NCBI GenBank assembly: GCA_900498135.1 | Contig: LR026961.1 | Location: forward strand, 769,518-833,517 | DNA from: an uncultured Desulfatiglans sp. | GTDB taxonomy: Bacteria > Desulfobacterota > DSM-4660 > Desulfatiglandales > Desulfatiglandaceae | Direction of reading: 5' to 3' | Length of the DNA: 64,000 bases | Part shown: piece by piece, positions 53,983 through 64,000 of the stretch | Numbering within the stretch: the stretch's first letter is position 1 | Layout: each line of letters starts with the position of its first letter | Made by a program: the position numbers and the translations under genes | Notes under the pieces: model-generated | What the model saw: only the letters and a program-made list of their open reading frames with translations | Databases searched by the model: none | What the model was told of the DNA's origin: nothing

Positions 53983-55563
53983 ATGAACAACCCAAAAACC
54001 GATGAACCCCGGCTGGCCCGTCCCTCAGGAACGCCTCTTTCTGCACTTCTGGCAGGGCTTGCAGAATCGGGGCCGGCCGTGAGCCTTTCCGGCATCCAGA
54101 TCACGGGGCTGGCCTACGACTCCCGGGCCGTCCAGCCGGGATACCTCTTCGTCGCGATGCGGGGTCTCAAGGCCGACGGGCACCTGTTCATTCAAGACGC
54201 CATCACCCGGGGAGCCGCCGCGGTCGTCGGCGAAGCACCTCCGCCGGCCCGCGTGGGGGCCCCTTTCATCACCGTCGCTGATTCGCGGAGCGCCCTCGCC
54301 ACCTTGTCCGCGCGCTTCTATGGTGCGCCCTACCGCCAACTCAAACTGATCGGCATCACCGGAACCAACGGGAAAACCACGACCAGCTACCTGATAGAGT
54401 CGATCATCCAGGCCGCCGGTAGCACCCCGGGAGTCATGGGCACCATCAACCACCGCTGCCCGGGCAAGGAGTGGAAGGTCCCGATGACGACTCCGGAATC
54501 CCTGGAGATCATGAGAGGGCTGCGGACCATGGCCGATGCGGGCGTCACTCATGTGGTCATGGAAGTTTCATCGCACGCGTTGAAGCAGCACCGCGTAGAG
54601 GGATGTCCTTTCTCGGTCGCAGTCTTCACCAATTTGTCGAGGGATCACCTCGATTACCATGCAACGATGGAGGATTATTTCGAGGCCAAGAGCCGCCTCT
54701 TCAGCGACCTCGGCCAATGCGGCCTCCTGGACGGGGTGACACCGGCCGCTGTCATCAATATGGACGATCCCGCGGGGCGAAGGCTCAAAGCCCTGACGTC
54801 CGCGGCCATCCTCACCTACGGCATCGAACCGGGCTGCGATATCAGCGCAAGCCGGGTCCGCTTTCACCGCGGCGGACTGACCGCGATTTGCCACACGCCG
54901 GCAGGGGACATCGCCATCCGGTCCACCCTGGTGGGAACCTTCAATCTGCACAACATCATGGCCGCGGTCGGGGCGGGCCTCGCGCTGGGATTCCCACCCG
55001 AGGCGATCGCGGCAGGGATCGAAACGCTCCACGGCGTCCCTGGGCGTCTCGAGCCGGTTGCGAACACACGCAGCGTAACAATCCTCGTGGACTATGCCCA
55101 CACCCCGGATGCCCTGGAAAAGGTCCTCGATGCGCTGCGCCCCTTGACATCCGGGCGGCTCATCACCGTCTTCGGCTGCGGCGGGGATCGGGACGCCGGC
55201 AAGCGCCCGCAAATGGGCCGTGTGACCGCCGCTCTCTCCGATGTAGTGGTCATCACCTCCGACAACCCTCGGAGCGAGAAGCCGGATGAGGTCATCGCCC
55301 AGATCGAAGCAGGCGTTTTATCCGCAGGCTGCGAACGGATACCGGAAACGCCTGGCGGTGAAGCGAAAAACACGTCTCTCAAAGGGTACCTGGTGGTGGT
55401 CGACCGCAGGAAGGCCATCGCCCGGGCCGTCTGTTTGGCCCGCCCGGGTGATGTAGTGCTGATCGCCGGAAAGGGGCACGAGGATTATCAGATTGTCGGG
55501 GACCAGACCCTTCCTTTCGATGACCGTAAGGTGGCGGCCGAAGCCGCCCTGCAGGAGGCTTAA
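53983..55563 (+). CDS. murE: UDP-MurNAc-L-Ala-D-Glu ligase (MurE)
   Basis: A 526-residue Mur ligase adding the third amino acid of the stem peptide. The ATP site GITGTNGKTTTSYLIESI is present. So are VMEVSSHALKQHRVEG, NLSRDHLDYHATMEDYFEAK with the carbamylated Lys, VDYAHTPDALEKVL, GCGGDRDAGKRPQMG and the DNPRSEKP loop. A DNPR motif is typical of meso-diaminopimelate-adding MurE, so DAP rather than lysine is predicted. The next gene starts immediately after its stop. Confidence 0.95.
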   Translation: MNNPKTDEPRLARPSGTPLSALLAGLAESGPAVSLSGIQITGLAYDSRAVQPGYLFVAMRGLKADGHLFIQDAITRGAAAVVGEAPPPARVGAPFITVADSRSALATLSARFYGAPYRQLKLIGITGTNGKTTTSYLIESIIQAAGSTPGVMGTINHRCPGKEWKVPMTTPESLEIMRGLRTMADAGVTHVVMEVSSHALKQHRVEGCPFSVAVFTNLSRDHLDYHATMEDYFEAKSRLFSDLGQCGLLDGVTPAAVINMDDPAGRRLKALTSAAILTYGIEPGCDISASRVRFHRGGLTAICHTPAGDIAIRSTLVGTFNLHNIMAAVGAGLALGFPPEAIAAGIETLHGVPGRLEPVANTRSVTILVDYAHTPDALEKVLDALRPLTSGRLITVFGCGGDRDAGKRPQMGRVTAALSDVVVITSDNPRSEKPDEVIAQIEAGVLSAGCERIPETPGGEAKNTSLKGYLVVVDRRKAIARAVCLARPGDVVLIAGKGHEDYQIVGDQTLPFDDRKVAAEAALQEA

Positions 55564-56991
55564 GTGGCGCTGATCTGGTACGAAACGACCGCCGGCCGCA
55601 TCGCCGAAACCATGAAGGCCCGATGGATCCAGGGTGACCCGGATGTCCGTTTTCAGGGAATCGCAACGGATTCTCGTCAAACATGCCAAGGAAAGCTGTT
55701 CTGGGCCTTGAAGGGAGAATTTTTCGACGCTCATGACTTCCTCGAGCAGGCCGTCGCAAAGGGGGCTTCCGGTCTCCTCGTCCAGTCGGGGCGAACTCTG
55801 CCGCCGCTCACACGCGAGGAAATCGTCGTACTGGCCGTCGAAGATCCCATCCGCGCCCTCGGCAATCTTGCTGCCTGGTGGCGACATCAGGTCCCCATCA
55901 AGGTCGTCACGGTGACGGGCAGTGCCGGAAAAACGACCACGAAGGAGATGATTGCCACCATCTTGAACCTTGGAGAAAAAACCCTCTGGAACGAGGGGAA
56001 TCTCAATAATTTAATCGGCCTCCCGTTGACCCTTTTCAGGCTCGAGACCGAGCACCGCTGTGCCGTTCTGGAGATGGGCATGAACCGCAAGGGCGAGATC
56101 GCCGCCCTGACTGATATCGCCGACCCCGATGTCGGTGTCATCACGAACGTTGGACCGGCACACACCGAAGGACTCGGGGATCTGGCGGGCGTTGCCGCCG
56201 CAAAAGTGGAGATGATCGAGCGGATCAGGAGCACGGCCTCCGTGGTCGTCAACGGCGACAATCAGCCATTGATGGAAGCGGTCGCCGGATTCGACCGGCC
56301 CGTGGTCACTTTCGGTTTCTCCCCCGGCAACACGGTCCGCGCCGAACGGATCGATGCCCACGGCCACGAGGGATTCGCCTTCGATCTCGTTTACGGGGGA
56401 CGCACTTACCCGATGACCATCTCCGTCCCAGGGCTGCAGAATGTCTGGAATGCGCTCGGCGCGGCCGCGGCGGCCCTTTGCCTGAGCATCCATCCGGATC
56501 AGATCGCGGAAGGATTGCGCCTCTTCAAAGGCATGCACGGACGCTTCGAGATCCTCTTCCTCGGAAGCAACATCCTGTTGGTGGATGATACTTACAACGC
56601 AAACCCGCTCGCCCTCGAAACGACGCTTGCCTCCCTCGAGGCGTTGGCGGCCGGAGGAAGGCGCATCGTCATCGGCCTGGGAGACATGCTCGAACTGGGT
56701 GACGCGGCTCTCCATGCGCATCGCGAGGCAGGCCGGCGCGTCACGGAAACCGGGGCGGAGTGGTTCCTGGCGGCTGGGCGCCATGCCTCCGATATGCAGG
56801 CGGGCGCGATCGAGGCCGGGATGCCGCCGGACCGCATCCGCGTGGTCGCCAATGCCACGGCCATGCTGGAGACAATCGTCCCGCTGCTGAGGGAGGGAGA
56901 CCTGGTCTTCCTAAAGGGCTCCCGCAGGATGGGACTCGATCTCGTCAGCAGGGGGCTGCACGAAACCTTCGGCGAAGGAGAACAGGCATGA
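55564..56991 (+). CDS. murF: UDP-MurNAc-tripeptide:D-Ala-D-Ala ligase
   Basis: A 475-residue Mur ligase that adds the D-Ala-D-Ala dipeptide. VTVTGSAGKTTTKEMIATIL is the ATP loop. NLNNLIGLPLTLF and AVLEMGMNRKGEIAALTDIADPDVGVITNVGPAHTEGLGD are diagnostic of MurF, as is LLVDDTYNANPLALETTLASL. The start is GTG directly at 55564 with GGAGG in the end of murE. Confidence 0.95.
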   Translation: MALIWYETTAGRIAETMKARWIQGDPDVRFQGIATDSRQTCQGKLFWALKGEFFDAHDFLEQAVAKGASGLLVQSGRTLPPLTREEIVVLAVEDPIRALGNLAAWWRHQVPIKVVTVTGSAGKTTTKEMIATILNLGEKTLWNEGNLNNLIGLPLTLFRLETEHRCAVLEMGMNRKGEIAALTDIADPDVGVITNVGPAHTEGLGDLAGVAAAKVEMIERIRSTASVVVNGDNQPLMEAVAGFDRPVVTFGFSPGNTVRAERIDAHGHEGFAFDLVYGGRTYPMTISVPGLQNVWNALGAAAAALCLSIHPDQIAEGLRLFKGMHGRFEILFLGSNILLVDDTYNANPLALETTLASLEALAAGGRRIVIGLGDMLELGDAALHAHREAGRRVTETGAEWFLAAGRHASDMQAGAIEAGMPPDRIRVVANATAMLETIVPLLREGDLVFLKGSRRMGLDLVSRGLHETFGEGEQA

Positions 56992-57383
56992 TCAGAAAGG
57001 GCATGAAAATACTCGTGGTCGACGACGAACCGAACATGCGCATCCTCCTGTCCGAGGTCCTGCGCTCCCAGGGCTTCGACGTCTGCGTAGCGGAAAACGG
57101 CATGGAGTCCCTGGAACGGATGGGGTCCCAGGAATTCGACCTGGTCATCACGGATATTCGGATGCCCATCCTGGACGGCATCGAGATGCTGAAGCGGATG
57201 AAACAGGCCAACCGGCGGGAGAGGATCATCGTCATGTCTGCGACCTGGGCAGAGCTCGGAGATGGACGCGAGGATCTGCCCGACGTCATGATGCATTTCG
57301 AAAAACCGTTTCAGCTAGACCACCTATTGACAGCCGTTCATGCCGCGGCGGACACCTCCGACCGGCTGGCGGCTGCCCTTTGA
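56988..57383 (+). CDS. Stand-alone receiver (CheY-like) protein inside the dcw cluster
   Basis: A 131-residue single receiver domain. The acidic pair is in [11 protein letters not shown], the phosphorylatable Asp in LVITDIRMP, the conserved Ser in VMSA and the Lys in HFEKPF. All five receiver hallmarks are intact, and there is no output domain. Its ATG overlaps the murF stop (ATGA) and mraY follows 37 bp later, so it is co-transcribed with wall-synthesis genes. A CheY-like protein here is not part of the textbook dcw order. Its kinase and target are not in the window. Confidence 0.85.
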   Translation: MIRKGMKILVVDDEPNMRILLSEVLRSQGFDVCVAENGMESLERMGSQEFDLVITDIRMPILDGIEMLKRMKQANRRERIIVMSATWAELGDGREDLPDVMMHFEKPFQLDHLLTAVHAAADTSDRLAAAL

Positions 57384-57420
57384 CGGAGCCATTCGATCTT
57401 CTGAGGAAAGCGGCAAGGCC

Positions 57421-58500
57421 ATGATCTACAAACTCATCATGCTCTTTCAGACGGACGTCACCTGGTTGAACGTGTTTCGCTACATCACGTTCAGGACGAT
57501 CCTCGCCACCCTCACGGCCCTGTGCATCTCCTTCCTCTTCGGTCCGTGGGTGATCAGTCGCCTGCGGGCCTTGCAGATCGGACAGTACATTCGCGAAGAG
57601 GGACCGGCGAGCCACAAACCCAAGGCCGGGACTCCCACCATGGGCGGGTGCCTGATCATCCCCGCCATTCTGGCCTCCTCTCTCGCCTGGTCGGATCCAG
57701 CCAATCTCCTCGTCTGGGTCGTGATCTTCGTCCTGATATCGTTCGGGGCCATCGGCTTCGCAGACGATTATCTGAAGACGGTGCGCAAGAACAACCGCGG
57801 GCTCAGCCCGTCAAGAAAATTCTCTCTGCAGGTGGCTGCAGCCCTCATCACGGCGATCGTGCTCTATATTTACCCCGGAATCGACACCCGGCTGAGCATC
57901 CCCTTTCTGAAAAACATCACCCCCGACCTGGGGCTGTTCTACATCCCCTTCGCAGTCTTCGTCATCGTCGGGGCGTCGAACGCCGTCAACCTGACAGACG
58001 GCCTCGATGGTCTGGCCATCGGGCCGACCGCTATCGCCTTCACCGCCTACGTCGTCTTCGCCTACCTGGCCGGGCACGCCAGGATCGCCGCATACCTGCA
58101 AATCCCATACGTCGGCGCAGCCGGCGAGATATCGGTGATCTGCGGGGCCGCCGTGGGTGCGGGACTGGGCTTCCTGTGGTTCAACGCCTATCCCGCGGAA
58201 ATATTCATGGGCGACGTTGGTTCTCTGTCCCTCGGTGCCGGACTGGGAGCGGCCGCGCTCGTAACCAAACAGGAGATCGTGCTGGCGCTGGTAGGCGGTC
58301 TGTTTGTCTTCGAAGCGCTTTCGGTGATCTTTCAGGTGGGATATTTCAAACTGACCGGCGGCCACCGCATCTTTCGAATGGCGCCGATTCATCACCATTT
58401 TGAATTGAAGGGATGGCCCGAACCCAAGGTCATCGTCCGGTTCTGGATTATCTCGATCATACTGGCACTGATGTCGATCAGCACGTTGAAGCTCAGATGA
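57421..58500 (+). CDS. mraY: Phospho-MurNAc-pentapeptide translocase (MraY)
   Basis: A 359-residue membrane enzyme with about ten helices that makes lipid I. Conserved cytoplasmic loops are present: [65 protein letters not shown] and [22 protein letters not shown]. The ATG at 57421 is used; longer frames run into the receiver gene. Confidence 0.96.
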   Translation: MIYKLIMLFQTDVTWLNVFRYITFRTILATLTALCISFLFGPWVISRLRALQIGQYIREEGPASHKPKAGTPTMGGCLIIPAILASSLAWSDPANLLVWVVIFVLISFGAIGFADDYLKTVRKNNRGLSPSRKFSLQVAAALITAIVLYIYPGIDTRLSIPFLKNITPDLGLFYIPFAVFVIVGASNAVNLTDGLDGLAIGPTAIAFTAYVVFAYLAGHARIAAYLQIPYVGAAGEISVICGAAVGAGLGFLWFNAYPAEIFMGDVGSLSLGAGLGAAALVTKQEIVLALVGGLFVFEALSVIFQVGYFKLTGGHRIFRMAPIHHHFELKGWPEPKVIVRFWIISIILALMSISTLKLR

Positions 58501-58607
58501 GTGCTCGGCACCGTCAGGAAAACCTGCCGTGCCATTGGAGGATGAACGACCCCTTTTACGGGCGGATCGCATAAACCCTGAAACAAGAAACGGAGACCGA
58601 AACCACC

Positions 58608-60032
58608 ATGCAGGACCGCCGCACCCCGGCAGCAGACCGATCAACCCCCCCTTCCCGGATGGAACTCACCCACCCGCCCGATGTCCGTGGTCGAAAGGCC
58701 GTTGTCGCGGGTCTGGGCGTTTCCGGCATTGCATCCGCCCGCTGGCTGCTGCAGGCCGGCGCTCAGGTGACCATCAGCGAAATCCGCCGGCTGGAGGCCT
58801 TCGATCCGAAGCTCGTCGCCGAACTGCAGTCCGCCGGGATCACGCTCGAGGCCGGCGGCCATCTGAAGGAGACCTTTTTTCAGGGCGATCTGATCGTCCT
58901 CAGCCCCGGCGTACCCCTCGGAATGCCCTTGTGCGTGGGCGCCCGGGAAAAAGGAATCCCGGTCATCGGCGAGATGGAGCTTGCCGTACATATCCTCCGC
59001 ACCCCTGTCATCGCCATCACCGGGACCAACGGTAAATCCACGGTCACCGAGTGCCTGGGCGAGCTTCTTCACCTTGCTGGGCTGAAGGCCTTCGTGGGTG
59101 GAAACCTCGGCACCCCGCTCATGACCTACGCCATCGGCCCCCAAACCGACGACTGGGTCGTGGCGGAGGTGAGCAGTTTCCAGTTGGACACCAGTCCGAG
59201 CTTGCATCCACGGGCGGCGGTCATCCTGAATATCACCCCCGACCATCTCGATCGCTATGCCGATTTCAATGCCTATGTCCTATCGAAACATGCCATCGCC
59301 CGCAACCAGGAACCGGGGGACCACCTGATCCTGAACGACGCCGACCCTCACCTGGCACAGTTCGAACCTGCCGGGCCGACCATCCTCCGGTACGGCCTGG
59401 ATGAGACGGAAAGGCGCCACGCCTTCATCCGTGACGGGGCCGTGGTCGTGCGCATGCCGGCCGGGTCTTTTCACCGTTTTTCACTCGGGTCCTTCGCCCT
59501 CCCCGGCCGTCATAATCTCGAGAACGTCATGGCGGTAATCCTGACCGCCCTCGCCGTGGGCATCCCTGAAACCGCTGTACAGCAAGCCGTCGACCGTTTT
59601 CGTGCCCTGCCCAACCGCCTGGAGAAGGTCGGCGAGCACGATGGGGTCTCTTTTTACAACGATTCCAAGGCCACCAATGTAGATGCAGCCGTTCGTTCTA
59701 TCGAAAGCGTGCCCGCCCCGATCGTACTGATCGCTGGGGGCAGACACAAGGGTGCGGATTACAAGCCCCTCGCCGAGACAGGTGAAAAGCGCATCCGGCA
59801 CGCCATCCTGATCGGGGAGGCCAGAGACCTGATCGCGGCCGATTTCTCGGGCAGAATCGCGTCTTCTTCGGCCGAGACCCTCGAGGCGGCGGTCGCCAAG
59901 GCCTTCTCGCTGGCGAAGCCCGGCGATACGGTCCTCCTCGCCCCCGCCTGCTCGAGCTTCGACATGTTCTCCGATTATGCCCATCGAGGTAGGGTATTCC
60001 GTGAAGCGGTGGAGGCGCTCGGCCATGGCTGA
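58608..60032 (+). CDS. murD: UDP-MurNAc-L-Ala:D-Glu ligase
   Basis: A 474-residue Mur ligase adding D-glutamate. The N-terminal AVVAGLGVSGIASARWL Rossmann motif, the ATP loop ITGTNGKSTVTECLG, EVSSFQLDTS, NITPDHLDRYADFNAY, HNLENVMA, FYNDSKATNVDAAVRSIES and AGGRHKGADYKPL are all present. About 20 extra N-terminal residues come before the Rossmann part; an internal ATG further in is an alternative start. Confidence 0.95.
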   Translation: MQDRRTPAADRSTPPSRMELTHPPDVRGRKAVVAGLGVSGIASARWLLQAGAQVTISEIRRLEAFDPKLVAELQSAGITLEAGGHLKETFFQGDLIVLSPGVPLGMPLCVGAREKGIPVIGEMELAVHILRTPVIAITGTNGKSTVTECLGELLHLAGLKAFVGGNLGTPLMTYAIGPQTDDWVVAEVSSFQLDTSPSLHPRAAVILNITPDHLDRYADFNAYVLSKHAIARNQEPGDHLILNDADPHLAQFEPAGPTILRYGLDETERRHAFIRDGAVVVRMPAGSFHRFSLGSFALPGRHNLENVMAVILTALAVGIPETAVQQAVDRFRALPNRLEKVGEHDGVSFYNDSKATNVDAAVRSIESVPAPIVLIAGGRHKGADYKPLAETGEKRIRHAILIGEARDLIAADFSGRIASSSAETLEAAVAKAFSLAKPGDTVLLAPACSSFDMFSDYAHRGRVFREAVEALGHG

Positions 60033-61128
60033 AAAACAGACCGCCAACTCCGGCTATGATCTCATGCTCCTGATCCCGACGGTGTTTCTACTCGCGATCG
60101 GCCTGGTCGTCGTCTACAGCGCGAGTTCCAATCTGGCGGCCCTGCGAATGAACGACGGCAATTATTTCCTTAAAAGACAGGCCGTTTACTGCATCCTCGG
60201 AATTCTGATGATGATCATTCTCAGAAACGTCCCTGAAAAATATCTGCACCGTGGGGCCTATCCGCTGCTGGGTTTGAGCCTTGCGCTTCTGCTCGCCCTG
60301 CACATCCCCGGTCTGGGCCTGCATGCAGGCGGCGCCACTCGTTGGCTGCGGCTGGGCGGGCTCGCCTTTCAGCCATCCGAAATGGCCAAATTCTCCTTGG
60401 CCGTCTTCCTGGCCTATTCCATGGCCAAGAAGGGACCGGAGATGTCCAGCTTCAGGAAAGGCGTGCTTTTCCACCTCGCCGTGACAGGCGTCATGATGCT
60501 CCTGATCCTTTCTCAGCCGGACCTGGGGACGACCGTCATCATCGGGGCCTGGACCTTCGTCATGCTGTTCGTGGGAGGAGCCCGCTTCTGGCAGCTCGGC
60601 ATCCTCGCAGCTGCAGCCATCCCCCCGCTGATATACATGATCATGCACGCGGAATACCGAGTAAAGCGCTTGATGGCCTTTCTCGACCCCTGGGAGGACC
60701 CTCAGGGGATCGGATTCCAGATCATTCATTCCTTTCTGGCCTTCGGTTCGGGTGGGCTCCTGGGCGTAGGACTCGGAAACAGCAAGCAAAAACTTTTTTA
60801 TCTCCCGGAGCCGCACACGGATTTCGCACTTTCGATCGCCGCGGAGGAGATGGGCTTCGTAGGCGTGGCCTTGATCACCATCCTCTTCGGGATTTTGATC
60901 ATGCGAGGCGTCTACATCGCCCTTAACGCACGCGACCTCTATTCAAGCTACCTGGCCTTCGGCCTCAGTTTCTTTCTGGGGCTCCAGGTCCTGATCAACA
61001 TGAGCGTCGTTATGGGGCTGCTGCCAACCAAGGGCCTGACGCTGCCCTTCATCAGCTACGGAGGGTCGGCCCTGGTGATGAATCTGATGGCTGTCGGCAT
61101 TCTTATGCGCATTTCGGCAAAACAGTAA
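60025..61128 (+). CDS. ftsW: Lipid II polymerase FtsW (SEDS family)
   Basis: A 367-residue SEDS glycosyltransferase with ten membrane helices. Signature stretches are GLVVVYSASSNLAAL, GGATRWLRLGGLAFQPSEMAKFSLAVF, LSQPDLGTTVII and IPPLIYMIMHAEYRVKRL. GNSKQKLFYLPEPHTDFALSIAAEEMGF and GLLPTKGLTLPFISYGGSALVMN follow. GGAGG precedes the ATG at 60025, which overlaps the murD stop by 8 bp. It polymerises septal glycan with FtsI. Confidence 0.95.
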   Translation: MAEKQTANSGYDLMLLIPTVFLLAIGLVVVYSASSNLAALRMNDGNYFLKRQAVYCILGILMMIILRNVPEKYLHRGAYPLLGLSLALLLALHIPGLGLHAGGATRWLRLGGLAFQPSEMAKFSLAVFLAYSMAKKGPEMSSFRKGVLFHLAVTGVMMLLILSQPDLGTTVIIGAWTFVMLFVGGARFWQLGILAAAAIPPLIYMIMHAEYRVKRLMAFLDPWEDPQGIGFQIIHSFLAFGSGGLLGVGLGNSKQKLFYLPEPHTDFALSIAAEEMGFVGVALITILFGILIMRGVYIALNARDLYSSYLAFGLSFFLGLQVLINMSVVMGLLPTKGLTLPFISYGGSALVMNLMAVGILMRISAKQ

Positions 61129-61149
61129 CGGACGGACAGGGGGCCGCGC

Positions 61150-62268
61150 ATGCGGAGCATCGAAAATACACCCCGCTTCATCATCGCCGGCGGCGGAACC
61201 GGAGGGCATCTGTTCCCCGGAATCGCCGTAGCGGAGGAGATCCGGGTTCGCATCCCCGGCGCCGTCACCGTGTTCATCATCAGTCATCGTCCGATGGAAG
61301 CCGAGATCCTGGCCCGCCACGGGGAGGCCACCCGGAGCATCGACATCGAAGGCCTCCAGGGCCGGGGATGGCGCCGGAAGTTTTCTTCTGCAGCGATGGT
61401 GCCGCGCAGCATTCTTCAATGCCGGGCCATCCTGACAGAATGTCAGCCGACTGCCGTGATCGGCATGGGAGGGTACTCGGCGGGGCCCGCATGCCTCGCC
61501 GCCAGATGGATGGGCATCCCGACGGCGATCCACGAGCAGAACTCCTTCCCCGGCTTGACGAATCGCTGGCTGTCGCGGGTGGTCGACCGCGTCTATATCT
61601 CGTTCGAAGAGAGCCGCCCTTACCTGAAGGGTGATCGGATCGTGCTCACGGGAAACCCGGTCAGGAAGGAAATCCTCGCCGTCCGGGGAAAAGAGCCTGC
61701 CGCGGGCTCGCCTTTCACCCTCCTCGTGGTCGGTGGGAGCCAGGGGGCAAAGGCCATCAACGAGGTGATGATACCGGCCGTTGCAAGCCTGGTGCAGAAC
61801 GGAAGGGCGTTCAGGATCATCCACCAGACCGGGAAGGACGACTTCGAGTCGGTCCAGCGAGGATACAGGGCTCACGGTGTCCCGGCGGAGGTTTTCCCGT
61901 TCATAGATGACATGGCCGGGGCTTACGCCGAAGCGCACCTCGTCATCGGGCGCGCCGGCGCCACGACGGTCTTCGAACTCGCTGCAGCCGGAAAACCGTC
62001 CGTCTTGGTGCCGTATCCCTATGCGGCGAACAACCATCAGGAATCGAATGCCCTGAGCCTCGTCCATGCCGGGGGCGCGCTCATGATCCGGCAGTCCGAG
62101 CTGACCGGTGGAAAGCTTGCCGGTGTCATTTCAGACCTGGCAGCCCATCCTGAGCGGCTGGATGAAATGAGGCGGAACGTCGCCCTGCTGAGCCGGCCGG
62201 ACGCCGCCGCGGCGATCGTGAACGGCATTCTGCAATGCGCGGAGGAGCGAGGTTCGCTCCGCAGCTGA
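61150..62268 (+). CDS. murG: Lipid II synthase MurG
   Basis: A 372-residue GT28 glycosyltransferase that adds GlcNAc to lipid I. It has the glycine-rich [104 protein letters not shown]. These are the full family motifs. It lies 21 bp after ftsW. Confidence 0.96.
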   Translation: MRSIENTPRFIIAGGGTGGHLFPGIAVAEEIRVRIPGAVTVFIISHRPMEAEILARHGEATRSIDIEGLQGRGWRRKFSSAAMVPRSILQCRAILTECQPTAVIGMGGYSAGPACLAARWMGIPTAIHEQNSFPGLTNRWLSRVVDRVYISFEESRPYLKGDRIVLTGNPVRKEILAVRGKEPAAGSPFTLLVVGGSQGAKAINEVMIPAVASLVQNGRAFRIIHQTGKDDFESVQRGYRAHGVPAEVFPFIDDMAGAYAEAHLVIGRAGATTVFELAAAGKPSVLVPYPYAANNHQESNALSLVHAGGALMIRQSELTGGKLAGVISDLAAHPERLDEMRRNVALLSRPDAAAAIVNGILQCAEERGSLRS

Positions 62269-62344
62269 ACCCGGGGGCTCGGGGCGCCTGCCCCTCAGAG
62301 CTCCGGCTGGCAACAAAAACAACCAGGAAAGGCAGTTCAAAGGC

Positions 62345-63733
62345 ATGCGACCATTCGGCAAGACTAAGAGAATTCACTTCGTCGGCATCGGGGGCATCGG
62401 CATGAGCGGCATCGCCGAACTGCTGCTCAACCTCGGATATGAGGTGAGCGGCTCCGACCTGAGGGTCTCCCAGGTCACCCGGCGGCTCGCCGGACTGGGC
62501 GCCGCGGTCTTTGAGGGCCACCAGGCCGAGCATACCCTGGGGGCCGACGTGGTCGTATTTTCCTCGGCGGTGGCTCCGGACAACCCGGAGCTGGTTGCCG
62601 CCAGGGAACTCGCTATCCCCGTGATCCCGCGGGCTGAAATGCTGGCGGAGCTGATGCGCCTCAAATACGGGATCGCCGTGGCGGGCGCCCACGGCAAGAC
62701 GACCGCTACGTCGATGGTCGCATCGATCCTGACCAATGGAGGGCTCGATCCCACCGTGGTCATCGGGGGGCGGCTGGATATTTGGGGCGGCTCGAATGCC
62801 AAACCGGGGCAGGGGCCTTTTCTCGTGGCCGAGGCCGACGAGAGCGACGGCTCTTTTCTGGTGCTTTCTCCCACCATCGCCGTGGTGACCAACATCGACC
62901 GCGAGCACATGGACCACTACCGCAGCCTGGAAGCCCTATACGAAACCTTTGTGCAGTTCATCAACAAGGTGCCCTTTTACGGCGTCTCGGTCCTGTGCCT
63001 CGACAACGAGGAGATACAGAACATCCTGCCGCGCTTGAAGAAACGCTGCCTGACCTACGGCATGACCTCGCAGGCCGACCTCCGTGCCAAGGACCTCCAA
63101 AAGCATCCCATGGCGGTCAGCTTCGAGGTGCTCCACCTGAACCAATCACTCGGGCGGGTCATGGTCGGCATGCCGGGCGAACATAACGTCCTGAACGCGC
63201 TGGCCGCCATCGGGGTCGCCCTCGAACTCGACCTCGGCATCGAAATAATCCGCAATGGACTGGAGAACCTCGGGGGGCTCGCCCGGCGATTTCAACGCAA
63301 GGGCACGGCGGGCGGCGTACAGGTGGTCGATGACTATGGCCACCATCCGACCGAGATCATGGCCGTTCTGAGGACTGCACGCGACTGCTGGCCGGACAAC
63401 CGCATCGTCGTGCTCTTTCAACCACACCGTTACAGCCGGACGAAAGACCTCTACGACCGCTTCGTCCTAGCCTTCAACGAGGCCGACGTCCTGATCATCG
63501 CGCCGATTTATCCGGCGGGGGAGCGTCCCATCCCGGGGGTGAACTCGGTCTGGCTGGCGCAGGGCATCAAGGAACGCGGGCACAAGGATGTCCATCTGTG
63601 CCCCGAAAACGAGGACCCGCTCGACATGGTCATGGGCATACTCCAAAGCGGCGATGTGCTGATCACCCTCGGGGCGGGTGACATCCACCGCGTAGGGGAG
63701 CGGACCCTCGAAAAACTCGATCGGAAGCCATGA
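62345..63733 (+). CDS. murC: UDP-N-acetylmuramate:L-alanine ligase
   Basis: A 462-residue Mur ligase adding the first L-alanine. [97 protein letters not shown] and [16 protein letters not shown] are all intact. The stop overlaps the murB start (ATGA). Confidence 0.96.
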   Translation: MRPFGKTKRIHFVGIGGIGMSGIAELLLNLGYEVSGSDLRVSQVTRRLAGLGAAVFEGHQAEHTLGADVVVFSSAVAPDNPELVAARELAIPVIPRAEMLAELMRLKYGIAVAGAHGKTTATSMVASILTNGGLDPTVVIGGRLDIWGGSNAKPGQGPFLVAEADESDGSFLVLSPTIAVVTNIDREHMDHYRSLEALYETFVQFINKVPFYGVSVLCLDNEEIQNILPRLKKRCLTYGMTSQADLRAKDLQKHPMAVSFEVLHLNQSLGRVMVGMPGEHNVLNALAAIGVALELDLGIEIIRNGLENLGGLARRFQRKGTAGGVQVVDDYGHHPTEIMAVLRTARDCWPDNRIVVLFQPHRYSRTKDLYDRFVLAFNEADVLIIAPIYPAGERPIPGVNSVWLAQGIKERGHKDVHLCPENEDPLDMVMGILQSGDVLITLGAGDIHRVGERTLEKLDRKP

Positions 63734-64000
63734 AGATGACCGAAGCACAGCGTCGTGGAATGGAAGAACTGACCGGCGCGCAGGTGACCTGGAACGCCCC
63801 GATGGACCGATACACCACCTTTCGTATCGGAGGCCCGGCCGAAGCGGTCTATGAGGCGCGGGATAGAGAGGAACTGGCGCGGGTTCTGGCATTTCTCCGC
63901 CGCGAGGCCATCCCCTGGCGGCTCCTGGGCGCCGGGAGCAACCTCCTCGTGAGGGATGGAGGAGTGCCCGGGGTGCTCATCGTCCTGAAAGGCACCCTCG
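63730..64000 (+). CDS. murB: UDP-N-acetylenolpyruvoylglucosamine reductase, partial
   Basis: The first 90 codons of murB; the gene continues beyond the window. [16 protein letters not shown] and [23 protein letters not shown] are the FAD-binding motifs of MurB. The ATG at 63730 overlaps the murC stop; a second ATG lies two codons later. Confidence 0.92.
   Translation, partial: MKMTEAQRRGMEELTGAQVTWNAPMDRYTTFRIGGPAEAVYEARDREELARVLAFLRREAIPWRLLGAGSNLLVRDGGVPGVLIVLKGTL

Overview
The window is about 64 kb of GC-rich, gene-dense bacterial chromosome. The gene content points to an anaerobic member of the Desulfobacterota (the former Deltaproteobacteria, e.g. a sulfate-reducing or syntrophic lineage): an ADP-forming acyl-CoA synthetase, an N-type Na+/H+ ATPase operon, several universal stress proteins, a fused CobA-HemD, a sigma-54 activator, diadenylate cyclase and a complete dcw cluster. 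This placement is inferred from gene families; no rRNA or tRNA gene was recognised here.

Layout. 1-7.7 kb: the end of an acyl-CoA synthetase gene, a tandem universal stress protein, an S1-domain RNA-binding protein, a PHP phosphatase, glgC and a cardiolipin synthase. 7.8-14.4 kb: a complete N-ATPase operon (atpDCQRBEFAG, minus strand) whose c subunit carries Na+-type ligands. 14.6-21 kb: a LapA-like peptide, two retaining-type glycosyltransferases related to glucosyl-3-phosphoglycerate synthase, glgA, and a diadenylate cyclase fused to a YbbR domain. 21-26.7 kb: stress proteins, an OmpA-like lipoprotein and small accessory genes. 26.8-33.0 kb: an unusual minus-strand cluster of a small unknown protein, a KamA-type radical-SAM aminomutase, two ATP-grasp ligases, a GNAT-histone-deacetylase fusion and a GNAT. 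It is preceded by a canonical -24/-12 sigma-54 promoter with an IHF-like site, and a sigma-54 activator gene (34.0-35.5 kb) lies divergently next to it. 33.5-40.3 kb: accessory DNA with a triple 142-bp tandem array, several copies of a MITE-like repeat, an outer-membrane DUF481 protein, a disrupted IS5-family element and a DUF401 transporter-like protein. 40.3-48.8 kb: glutaredoxin, haem/sirohaem genes (cobA-hemD, hemC), ispD, a Rho-N-like protein, an SPFH/NfeD pair, uracil-DNA glycosylase and coaBC. 50.1-64 kb: the division and cell-wall cluster mraZ-rsmH-ftsL-ftsI-murE-murF-(receiver protein)-mraY-murD-ftsW-murG-murC-murB, running off the end of the window.

Two things stand out. First, the KamA/ATP-grasp/GNAT-deacetylase cluster with its own sigma-54 promoter and activator looks like a dedicated pathway for a beta-amino-acid conjugate, perhaps an osmolyte; the product is inference. 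Second, intergenic regions share a dispersed composite element of about 215 bp with 11-bp terminal inverted repeats. Its internal hairpins show compensatory changes between copies. It sits just upstream of the atp operon and the DUF481 gene, and in tandem form upstream of the sigma-54 activator.
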